Assembly: GCA_946482045.1 (NCBI GenBank)
Contig: CAMLPZ010000201.1
Location: 1-7,738, forward strand
Reading direction: 5' to 3'
Source of the DNA: an uncultured Asticcacaulis sp.
GTDB taxonomy: Bacteria; Pseudomonadota; Alphaproteobacteria; Caulobacterales; Caulobacteraceae
DNA: 7,738 bases
Within the stretch, counting starts at the first letter, position 1. Each line of letters begins with the position of its first letter. This document shows, piece by piece, positions 1 through 6,359 of this stretch. Position numbers and translations under genes: made by a program. The notes beneath the pieces were generated by a model. It had not been told where the DNA came from. It ran no database searches and worked only from the letters and a program-made list of their open reading frames with translations.

Positions 1-716
1 TCTTGGCGCCGCTGGGCCTTGAGATTGATCAGGCGCGCCAGATTGCCCTTCGACAGGAGGGCGCAATAGGCCAGTGTCAGGAATCCAGACTGGTTCAGCC
101 TTTGCAGGGTTTCACCATCAAGCTGCGATAAGGCGTCCTCGCTGATCGAAAAGAAGTCGGGAAGCGTGTAGCGCGCCGTTTCGTCGAACTGGATATTGAT
201 TTCAACCGGCGCCAGCAGTCCCGCCTCCGCGAAAACGGCGAACATGGTATCGCTGGCTTCGATGCCGGAATGCAGGGTGCGCAGGGTTTCGACGGCGCGC
301 TCGAAGGCCGGCGCATTACCGCCGTGCGGCAGGAACAGCGGATCGCCCTCGGTCCGGCTGATACGCGGATGGTCGAGGTCGACCATGATCATCGGTTCGC
401 CGCGGCCTTGGCCATCCTGCTGGCGGAAACCGATGCGAAAGGGACCGCGCGCCTGCATGGCCGGAATATACCGGGCATGCCAGCCATCATCGTCGAGATA
501 GAGATTTTCGTCCTTTTCGAACCCCAGCAGGGCGAAGGCCTGGAAGCCACCATTTTCGGAACGGCGAAACAGAATCGGGTATTCGCGCTGCACCTCGGCA
601 AATTCGGTCGGGACGACCAGAACCAGGTTTACCCGGTCGCCAAGATCCGGCGAGGAACGCGTAATCAGCCGCAAATCATGATGCTCGACATTATCCAGCA
701 GAACGACCTGGGTCAT
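1..716 (-). CDS. SapC family protein (3'-truncated by window edge)
   Basis: The reverse strand is open for 238 codons from the ATG at 716 to the window edge, with no stop, so the C-terminus lies outside. The protein begins MTQVVLLDNVEHHDLRL. It carries features I associate with the SapC family (PF07277): EFAEVQREYPILF at about residues 38-50, WHARYIPAMQARGPFRIGF at 79-97 and a late helical part around SGFLTLAYCALLSKGNLARL (210-229). No signal peptide or membrane segment is visible. SapC proteins are named after a Campylobacter S-layer-associated gene, but in Caulobacter, Xanthomonas and Sphingomonas relatives they typically sit beside large TonB-dependent receptors, often with tryptophan-halogenase-like genes; their biochemical role is not settled. 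The start is supported by an AAGGA about 9 bases upstream. The family is usually around 240-260 residues, so only a few residues should be missing. It follows the receptor in the same orientation after a 191-base gap holding a terminator, so its expression may be uncoupled from the receptor. Confidence 0.88.
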   Translation of the reverse strand, partial: MTQVVLLDNVEHHDLRLITRSSPDLGDRVNLVLVVPTEFAEVQREYPILFRRSENGGFQAFALLGFEKDENLYLDDDGWHARYIPAMQARGPFRIGFRQQDGQGRGEPMIMVDLDHPRISRTEGDPLFLPHGGNAPAFERAVETLRTLHSGIEASDTMFAVFAEAGLLAPVEINIQFDETARYTLPDFFSISEDALSQLDGETLQRLNQSGFLTLAYCALLSKGNLARLINLKAQRRQ

Positions 717-845
717 GCATGTACATCCTTAGAGCGATATAGCCTGGACCTGTACGCGGGTTTCGGCCGGATATCGATTAAACACCAATCCGAACCACAA
801 TGACCATACCTGATGTCATCGCGGCTGCGTGTCAAACACGCGGGT

Positions 846-874
846 AAGAAAAAGGCCGCGGCGAACCGCGGCCT
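846..874 (-). terminator. Rho-independent terminator after the TonB-dependent receptor
   Basis: On the minus strand a perfect 9-bp GC-rich stem (AGGCCGCGG paired with CCGCGGCCT, arms at 866-874 and 853-861) encloses a 4-base loop. It is followed directly by TTTTTCTT reading toward lower coordinates. It lies 33 bases past the receptor stop at 908, so it should end or attenuate receptor transcripts before the SapC gene. On the plus strand the hairpin is followed by CCTCC rather than T residues, so it is directional. Confidence 0.88.
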
Positions 875-907
875 CCTCCCCGTTACGGCCAGGGCCGTCA
901 CGAAAGA

Positions 908-3900
908 TTAGAACTTGTAGCGCAGACCCAGTTGGTAACGCGAGTCAAGTTCCTGCGCGAAGTAGATGTTGGTCTTGTCGCGCCCGAAGATACGGATGTG
1001 AGCCTTGTTCAGGTTGAGACCTTCGAAGGTCGCCTGGAGGTTATCCGTGATCTGGTAGTTCAGCGAGGCGTCGATGGTGCCGAACGCTTCGGTGTACTGC
1101 GGGTCGCCCTGCGCACCTACGTTGGTTGCCGAGATGAACTCGTCACGCCAGTTGTAGGAGACGCGGCCCGACCAGGCACCCTTATCGTAGATGGCGGTCA
1201 GGTTATAGGTGTTCGACAGGCCCAGCAGCGGGAATTGCTGCGTGCCCGGAGGTGCGGAGTTGTCGAAACCGATATCGCCGTTGACCGTCGTCAGGCTGCC
1301 CGAGACGCCGAAGCCGCTATCCCCGAAGAAGTGCTGGAAGGCCGCTTCGAAGCCGTGCAGATTGGCCGTCTTGTTATTGACCGGGATGTTGGTCTCGAAC
1401 ACGAACAGCGGGTCGTTGGCATCCGCCACCAAGTCGTAGGCTTTCAGAACCTGGTCGACATAGGTCTGGTTCAGGTTGCCGGAGCCGTCCAGGTTGGCGA
1501 CGTAGTCGTTGCGCGCCTGGGTCTGGGCGACCGTGGGCGTGCTGCCGCTCTTCAGGTAGTGGTCGTAGAGCGCCGTCATGGTGAACAGGTTGACGTCGGT
1601 TGTCGACTGGTTGATGCCGGCCAGGATGTCCTTGGCGATGCCCGAACGCGAACCGGCGGCGCCCGACGACGGGTCGCGCAGGGCGAACGGGTTCGCCTGG
1701 ATGCGACCGGTGCCGACGAAGTTGTTGACGTCCTTGTTGTAGAAGCCGAGCGATACGTAGCTGTCGCGACCGTAGTACCATTCGGCCGAGAAGTCGACGT
1801 TCGACGATTCCAGCGGCAGCAGCGCCGGGTTGCCGCGTGTGGCGGTCGGGTTGGTGCCGTTGGCCGTCGGACGCGGCGGCGTGCCCGGAGCCGTCGTGGC
1901 ATACAGGTTGCCGTAAGCCGCACGGGCGATCGTCTTCGAGAACGACGCGCGGACGATCACGTCATCCATGGCCTCCCACGAGATGTCGAGGCTGGGCAGC
2001 CAGTTGCTGTAGTCAGACTTGTACTCCTGAGCGACAGTCGCAGAGCTGCTGTCGACCGTGAAGTCGTTGTCGGCGGTCCAGCGGATAGCGACCGGCGTGC
2101 TTTGCAGAGCCGAAGCCGTGATGTCGGTCTTTTCATAGCGCAGACCAGCGACGACGGTGGCGCGGCGGCCGAGGAAGTCGCCCTTCATGGTGAACTGACC
2201 GTAGGCCGCCATGATCTGCTCTTCGACGGTGTTCGACGTCATGGCCGCGGTCGGGATCGTTGCGTTGTAGAGCGACGACTTGGCCATGGCGGTATAGATG
2301 TCGAGCGCATTGCCGCGGAAGGCGATGTCGGCTTGGCCGACATTGAAGTCTTCGAACAGGCTGCCCAGATCGTAGGTTTCAACCAGGCCCGGCGCGTACT
2401 GGGCGATGTCGCCAGGATTGCCGATGCCCCAGTCGCCCAGAGCCTGATAGGTCTGGCCGGTGGTGGTGGTCATGCTCGCCTTGCTGAAATCGACGCCGGC
2501 GTCGAAGCGGCTTTCACCGTCGAAGTCATAGCTGAAGTCGATCTTGACCTGGTCGACCTTGTGCTGCTGGCTGTTGGTCGCCGTGCGCGCAACCTGGCTG
2601 CCCAGATCGCCCACATCCATCTTGCCGTTGTTGTTGCCGCGATAGCTGGCAATGACACGGTCCGCTGCCGAGAAGCCGGTCAGATAGTTGCCATTGGCGT
2701 CAACGATGGGGACGTTAGCCGAGTTGACAAGCAGACCGGCAGAGTTGGTCCGATAAACCGGGTTGCCGTCCCATACGGTGTACTTCTGCACAGGAATGCC
2801 GCTGGTGAAGTCGACCGAGTGGTCCTTCACAACCGGCGCACCGATCGACATCATCACAGCGCTGGTGCCGTTCGAAAGGTCCGGCGTCGCCTTGCCTTCG
2901 GAGCTATGGACGTCGAAGGTCAGAGTGGCCTTGTCGCTCATGTCCCAACGGGCGTTGAAGCCGATGGACTGCAAGGTGTTCTTTTGGCCGAGGTATTGCT
3001 GTTCGAAACCGATGTCCTTGGTGCCGTTCAGGTTTTCCTGTAGGTACAGGGCGTTATAGATGCCCGATTCACCCTGCTCGAACTTGATCTGGTCGAACGG
3101 GCGGTTGAACCAGTTGGTCTGCTCGGCGCGCTCTTCCGTACCCTTGTTCTCGACGTAGAGGGCGTCGACGGTCAGCAGCCAGTTTTCGGCCGGACGGAAC
3201 TGGGCCGTCGCGCCGATATTGGTACGCTGGTTGTGCGTTTGCGACAGGGCGTAACGGCTGTCGTTCGGATAGGCCACCAGGGCGCCGGCCGGAGGCGGGT
3301 TGGTGATTTGCGTCAGCAGGGTCGTCTTGTCAGCAGCGTAGCGCAGGCGGCCGCTGTTGGGATCATAGAACTGGGCGCGGGTGTCCAGGTTCCAGTTGTT
3401 CTGAGTCGCTTGACGCGTGGCGTTGTCCCGCTCAGTGTACTGGCCGAACAGCGACAGACCGAAGGTCTTGCTGTCGTTGGTCCAGCTGTAGGCGCCGGTG
3501 ACTTCCGGGGTCCAGTCCTTGCCGTCGACCAGGTTGTCGGCGTGCAGGGCCTTGATGCCGAGGACGCCGGTCGAACCGGACTTACCGATCGGACGCAGGG
3601 TCTTGATGTTCAGCGTGGCGCCGATGCCACCCGAAGCGACGTGGGCCTTGCCGGTCTTGTAGACTTCGAAGCCCGAAACGCTGTCGGCAGCGATATTCGA
3701 GAAGTCAAAGTTACGCGAACCGCCGCCGGCAAAGGTGTTGCCGGTGCCGATCAGGTCGATCGAGGCGGTCGGCATGGTGCGGCCGTTGAGCGTCACCAGG
3801 TTGAAGCCGGGGCCGAAGCCGCGCACCGTGACCTTTGAGCCTTCGCCGTTGACGCGGTCGATCGAGACGCCGGGAATGCGCTGGACCGACTCGGCCAGGT

Positions 3901-4159
3901 TGGTGTCCGGATACTTGCCGATGTCTTCGGCCGAGATGGCGTCGACGACGCCGGTGGCGTTCTTCTTGATGTTCATCGAACGTTGCAGCGAGCCGCGAAC
4001 GCCGGTGACAACGACGACGTCCGATTCCGCCGGAGCGGCGGGGGCGGCGTCTTGGGCCATAGCCGTGCCGGCCATGGCAACGAGGGCGAGCGTGGACACG
4101 CCGCCCAGGAAGGCGCCGCGCACGGCACCCTTCAGTTTACTACGCGATACAGTAGTCAT
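908..4159 (-). CDS. TonB-dependent outer-membrane receptor (Xanthomonas/Caulobacter subfamily)
   Basis: This 1083-residue protein should be an outer-membrane gated porin importing a substrate with energy from TonB-ExbB-ExbD. A basic N-terminus and hydrophobic stretch end in ATAMA-like AMA before Q36, a good signal peptidase I site. A TonB-box-like DVVVVTG follows at 47-53. The plug domain (about 57-190) contains GKYPDTNLAESVQRIPGVSIDR-type sequence at 81-102 and VRGFGPGFN from 112. The rest is a beta-barrel with many alternating aromatic strands, ending in the terminal Phe of RYKF as expected for BAM-dependent insertion. Plug wording and length fit the TIGR01782-type receptors, many of which take up plant oligosaccharides; there is no N-terminal signalling (STN) domain and no cysteine. 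The ATG at 4159 has GGGAGA 8 bases upstream. A LacI-type operator about 205 bases upstream suggests sugar-controlled expression. The exact substrate cannot be read from the sequence. A long open frame on the opposite strand is a codon-bias shadow. Confidence 0.95.
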   Translation of the reverse strand: MTTVSRSKLKGAVRGAFLGGVSTLALVAMAGTAMAQDAAPAAPAESDVVVVTGVRGSLQRSMNIKKNATGVVDAISAEDIGKYPDTNLAESVQRIPGVSIDRVNGEGSKVTVRGFGPGFNLVTLNGRTMPTASIDLIGTGNTFAGGGSRNFDFSNIAADSVSGFEVYKTGKAHVASGGIGATLNIKTLRPIGKSGSTGVLGIKALHADNLVDGKDWTPEVTGAYSWTNDSKTFGLSLFGQYTERDNATRQATQNNWNLDTRAQFYDPNSGRLRYAADKTTLLTQITNPPPAGALVAYPNDSRYALSQTHNQRTNIGATAQFRPAENWLLTVDALYVENKGTEERAEQTNWFNRPFDQIKFEQGESGIYNALYLQENLNGTKDIGFEQQYLGQKNTLQSIGFNARWDMSDKATLTFDVHSSEGKATPDLSNGTSAVMMSIGAPVVKDHSVDFTSGIPVQKYTVWDGNPVYRTNSAGLLVNSANVPIVDANGNYLTGFSAADRVIASYRGNNNGKMDVGDLGSQVARTATNSQQHKVDQVKIDFSYDFDGESRFDAGVDFSKASMTTTTGQTYQALGDWGIGNPGDIAQYAPGLVETYDLGSLFEDFNVGQADIAFRGNALDIYTAMAKSSLYNATIPTAAMTSNTVEEQIMAAYGQFTMKGDFLGRRATVVAGLRYEKTDITASALQSTPVAIRWTADNDFTVDSSSATVAQEYKSDYSNWLPSLDISWEAMDDVIVRASFSKTIARAAYGNLYATTAPGTPPRPTANGTNPTATRGNPALLPLESSNVDFSAEWYYGRDSYVSLGFYNKDVNNFVGTGRIQANPFALRDPSSGAAGSRSGIAKDILAGINQSTTDVNLFTMTALYDHYLKSGSTPTVAQTQARNDYVANLDGSGNLNQTYVDQVLKAYDLVADANDPLFVFETNIPVNNKTANLHGFEAAFQHFFGDSGFGVSGSLTTVNGDIGFDNSAPPGTQQFPLLGLSNTYNLTAIYDKGAWSGRVSYNWRDEFISATNVGAQGDPQYTEAFGTIDASLNYQITDNLQATFEGLNLNKAHIRIFGRDKTNIYFAQELDSRYQLGLRYKF

Positions 4160-4202
4160 TGGATCTGTCTCCCATTTCTCTGTTTACCAGCACGCCCGCC
4201 CA

Positions 4203-4239
4203 GCTGCTTTTTATCCCGGCTTCTTAGACAAGCCGCAGC
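4203..4239 (-). other. Possible hairpin in the receptor mRNA leader
   Basis: Read on the minus strand, CGGCTT (4235-4230) pairs with AAGCCG (4222-4217) around a 7-base loop. An outer GCTG (4239-4236) can pair with CAGC (4206-4203) across an asymmetric 10-base bulge, GGATAAAAAG. The structure ends 43 bases upstream of the receptor ATG, within the predicted 5' leader. I do not recognise it as a known riboswitch. It could be a stability or translation-control element, or chance pairing in GC-rich sequence. Confidence 0.35.
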
Positions 4240-4363
4240 GATGCGCACATCCTCATCCCACTCAAAGGCGGGCGAAGCTCTTTTTTAAATTTGGATAGTC
4301 TTGATCAGCCTCGCAAACGGAAACAGCCAATAGATTCCGCAGCGAAGTACCGCGAAATACATA

Positions 4364-4377
4364 TGTTAGCGCTACCA
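4364..4377. promoter_or_regulatory. LacI-family operator (XylR-like)
   Basis: TGTTAGCGCTACCA is a 14-base near-palindrome centred on the CG at 4370/4371; six of seven symmetric pairs match and only T4366/C4375 does not. The TG...AGCGCT...CA layout is typical of LacI-family operators. From memory, the same 14-mer occurs in the xylose-inducible xylX promoter of Caulobacter crescentus, bound by the LacI-type repressor XylR; this was not checked here. It lies 12 bases downstream of the candidate receptor -10, where a bound repressor would block transcription. Control of the receptor is the likeliest role. The transporter start is about 430 bases away. Confidence 0.72.
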
Positions 4378-4389
4378 ATTCTTTTTGGG

Positions 4390-4419
4390 ATACTATTATC
4401 TCAGAATTGATATGGTCAA
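4390..4419 (-). promoter_or_regulatory. Candidate promoter of the TonB-dependent receptor
   Basis: On the minus strand TTGACC (4419-4414) is a good -35 element. Two -10 readings are possible: TAGTAT (4395-4390) with an 18-base spacer, or GATAAT (4400-4395) with a 13-base spacer. The latter fits, as I recall it, the shorter spacing of the Caulobacter housekeeping promoter pattern. Transcription would start near 4383-4388, giving a leader of roughly 220-230 bases. The LacI-type operator immediately downstream strengthens the call. Confidence 0.55.
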
Positions 4420-4733
4420 ACGTTTACAGAAGGCTCCATTTTGATCTCGTCTCCCAAATTTATATTTCAATCCCGCATCTTCCCGGCGGGTAGTTTCCGT
4501 CGTCTCTTTCACGATACCTGTTTATAGGGCGGTATCATTGTTATTACCGGGATAAGGCGAAATGACTGCGCTGTCAATTGCCATTTATCGGCTGTGACGC
4601 GCAGGCATTCACACTTTCGGTATCTGTTACATTTGTGACGCAGTGAGCGGTAACGGAGGAAACGATACTCTCGTAGAGTGTGTTAAGAAAGCGTATATAG
4701 ACTGAGTCATTCCCCCACATAGCGAATTTACGC

Positions 4734-4745
4734 GTCGGCGCCGAC
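4734..4745. promoter_or_regulatory. 12-bp perfect palindrome upstream of the transporter gene
   Basis: GTCGGCGCCGAC is a perfect 12-bp palindrome ending 61 bases before the transporter ATG, followed six bases later by the 8-bp palindrome CGGGCCCG (4751-4758). It could be a regulator binding site for the transporter gene. GC-rich palindromes arise by chance in such genomes, and no regulator family can be named. Confidence 0.25.
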
Positions 4746-4806
4746 ACTGCCGGGCCCGATGGCGCCGCATCTTACACCGCGCTTCACCTGTTTTGAGACG
4801 ACCTGA

Positions 4807-5670
4807 ATGAACGAAGCCCTTCTGTTCGGAGCGGCCTCCGCCCTGCTCTACGGCGTGACGAACCTGGTCGCGCGATTTGCGAACAAGGAAACCGGCGTGT
4901 TGCGAACCATGCTGTGGGGGCAGGCGCTGATGGCCGTCCTCCTGACGCTGGCCGTGCTCGTCCGCCCGGTGCGATTAAGCGTCCCGTCCTTGCAGTGGCT
5001 CATTTTGCTAGCCTCCAGCCTGATGGTCATGGCCGGTACGGCCTGCCTTTATCATGGTCTTGCCAAGGGGCGTGTCGCGGTCGTGGCGCCCATCATGGCC
5101 TGTTATGGCGCCATCGGCGCCATCCTTTCCTTCGTTACGGGCGAGGACTTGACGCTGGCCGCCGGCGCCGGGCTAGCCCTGGCCGTTCTGGGCGGTGTTC
5201 TGGCAGCCTCCCCACCGCCGGATAGCAAAGACAAGGTCCCGTCGAAGCATTCCGGCTGGCTGGCCGCAACTGGTTCAGCCCTATTCTACGGCATCGCCTA
5301 CTGGTTGCAGGGCAAATATTCCGTGCCGGTATTCGGCGCCGTGGGAACGATCTGGATACACTATGTTTTTGCCACCTTGGTCGTGGCGCTGCTGGCTGTG
5401 TGGCGCCGCCAGTCCGTACGCATAGGCGGCCTGAAGGACACGGCGCTGGTCTTCGCCTCGGCGCTTTTGGCCTGTGGGGGCTACCTGGCGCTCGCCTTCG
5501 GCCAGGCAGGCGGATCGATCGCCGTCGCCACCGCGCTCAGCGCTACGGCCAGCGCGATTACCGTCGTGCTGGCCTGGCTGTTCACGCGCGAGAAGGTCAG
5601 TCTCGCCGGCTGGATCGGCGTCGCCTGCGTCGTAGCCGGCGTGGCGACGCTTCATCTCTCGCAGGGTTAA
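4807..5670 (+). CDS. EamA/DMT-superfamily inner-membrane transporter
   Basis: This 287-residue, very hydrophobic protein has about ten predicted membrane helices (roughly residues 4-24, 32-52, 62-86, 90-112, 118-134, 150-169, 175-199, 211-233, 237-259 and 266-284). They form two five-helix halves separated by a charged, Pro/Lys-rich loop (about 135-149). Length and tandem-repeat layout fit the EamA (DUF6) drug/metabolite transporter family. Each half has the usual GlyAla-rich helices and the C-terminal WIGVACVVAGV pattern. Such proteins move amino acids, nucleotides, sugars or drugs; the substrate is not evident here. The start is fixed because an in-frame TGA lies directly before the ATG. 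The ribosome-binding site is weak (GAGACG, 4795-4800). It runs divergently from the receptor and convergently with the DUF1080 gene, overlapping the latter's stop by four bases. Confidence 0.9.
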   Translation: MNEALLFGAASALLYGVTNLVARFANKETGVLRTMLWGQALMAVLLTLAVLVRPVRLSVPSLQWLILLASSLMVMAGTACLYHGLAKGRVAVVAPIMACYGAIGAILSFVTGEDLTLAAGAGLALAVLGGVLAASPPPDSKDKVPSKHSGWLAATGSALFYGIAYWLQGKYSVPVFGAVGTIWIHYVFATLVVALLAVWRRQSVRIGGLKDTALVFASALLACGGYLALAFGQAGGSIAVATALSATASAITVVLAWLFTREKVSLAGWIGVACVVAGVATLHLSQG

Positions 5671-6347
5671 AGCTTACGGATGCGGATATTGCGATACCAC
5701 ACAGGATCACCGTGGTCCTGAAGGCAGATGCGTCCCGTCGGCTCCGTGGCGAAGTCAGGCATGGCTTTGAACTTCGAGCCGGCGACCAGCGCCTTCCATT
5801 TCGCGTCGCCATAGGACGATTCAGCCACCTTCTTGCCGTTCAGCCAGTGTTCAATATGGCCCTTATGCACGACGATCCGCGCGTGATTCCAGTCACCGAC
5901 CGGCTTGGTCACGTCGGCCGACGGGGTGACCAGGTCGTAGATGGCGCCGGCCGTATGAGACGGGATCTTGCCGTCGGCATGGCCGGCATTGTCAAGCACC
6001 TGGTATTCCGGTCCGGTGTGGTAGGGTTCGGAAGCCTGCGGCAACTCGCGGACGAAGTACATGACGCCGCTATTGCCTTTCTTCGAGATCTTCCAGTCGA
6101 ATTCCAGCTCGAAATCGCCGTACTCGGCTTCGGTGACGATATTGCCGCCGCCTGCGTGCTTTAACGTCAGGGCGCCGTCCTCAACGGCCCAGCCGTCGCC
6201 GGCGGCGCCGCCCTTGTACAGCCGCCAGCCGCTAAGGTCCTTACCGTTGAACAAGGACGTCCAGGGCGCTTCGGCCGCGCAGGCCGCCATCGGCGCGGTC
6301 ATAAGAACGGCCGAGGCCATCAGGATCATCGAACGTCGTGTCGTCAT
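5667..6347 (-). CDS. Exported DUF1080 / 3-keto-disaccharide hydrolase domain protein
   Basis: This 226-residue protein matches the 3-keto-disaccharide hydrolase (DUF1080, PF06439) fold, a concanavalin-like beta-sandwich. Visible family landmarks are LFNGKDLSGW (32-41), YGDFELEFDWKIS (76-88), GNSGVMY (91-97), GPEYQVLD (112-119), AGAIYDL (133-139), HWLNG (167-171) and the closing GRICLQDHG (205-213) followed by YRNIRI. Characterised members cleave 3-keto-glucosides after a dehydrogenase has oxidised C3. The N-terminus is a signal peptide with TRRSMIL (3-9), which resembles a Tat motif. MAAC at 20-23 is a passable lipobox, so the product may be a periplasmic lipoprotein; cleavage by signal peptidase I before residue 25 is the alternative. 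The start is supported by AAGGAGAT, with AGGAG 7 bases before the ATG. It is the last gene of the dehydrogenase operon, 12 bases after the small-subunit stop, which suggests the two steps are linked. The glycoside substrate is unknown. Confidence 0.9.
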   Translation of the reverse strand: MTTRRSMILMASAVLMTAPMAACAAEAPWTSLFNGKDLSGWRLYKGGAAGDGWAVEDGALTLKHAGGGNIVTEAEYGDFELEFDWKISKKGNSGVMYFVRELPQASEPYHTGPEYQVLDNAGHADGKIPSHTAGAIYDLVTPSADVTKPVGDWNHARIVVHKGHIEHWLNGKKVAESSYGDAKWKALVAGSKFKAMPDFATEPTGRICLQDHGDPVWYRNIRIRKL

Positions 6348-6359
6348 TTCTGATCTCCT

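Larger units (their letters stand above)
4160..4806. other. Divergent intergenic region (647 bases)
   Basis: No convincing gene is seen between the receptor and the divergent DMT transporter. The stretch is visibly richer in A/T than the flanking genes. From left to right it holds a potential hairpin in the receptor leader (4203-4239), a LacI-type operator (4364-4377), a candidate receptor promoter (4390-4419), repeated CGGTATC motifs with competing inverted repeats (4513-4624), a short 5-bp inverted repeat with a 3-base loop (4667-4679), a TATATA stretch (4694-4699) that may belong to a transporter promoter without a matching -35, a 12-bp perfect palindrome (4734-4745), and a 15-codon open frame abutting the transporter start. 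Confidence 0.7.

Noticed and set aside
270..803. A 177-codon plus-strand open frame at the left end
   Set aside because: It lies antisense to the SapC-family gene, which has clear family motifs and a ribosome-binding site; no domain was recognised in the shadow.
803..835. TTGACA with downstream TATGGT as a promoter for SapC
   Set aside because: The -35 is perfect, but the 21-base spacer is too long and the -10 is weak; no better-spaced -10 was found.
932..3043. A 703-codon open frame on the plus strand opposite the receptor
   Set aside because: It is the antisense shadow of a high-GC gene. The composition is Arg/Val/Gly-rich with no recognisable domain, while the minus-strand receptor is unmistakable.
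4281..4286. Run of six T residues on the plus strand as a terminator tail
   Set aside because: No convincing GC stem precedes it, and no plus-strand gene ends there.
4562..4597. Eleven-residue open frame (MTALSIAIYRL) in the intergenic region
   Set aside because: An AAGG lies only 4 bases upstream, it is not adjacent to any start codon, and frames of this length are expected by chance.
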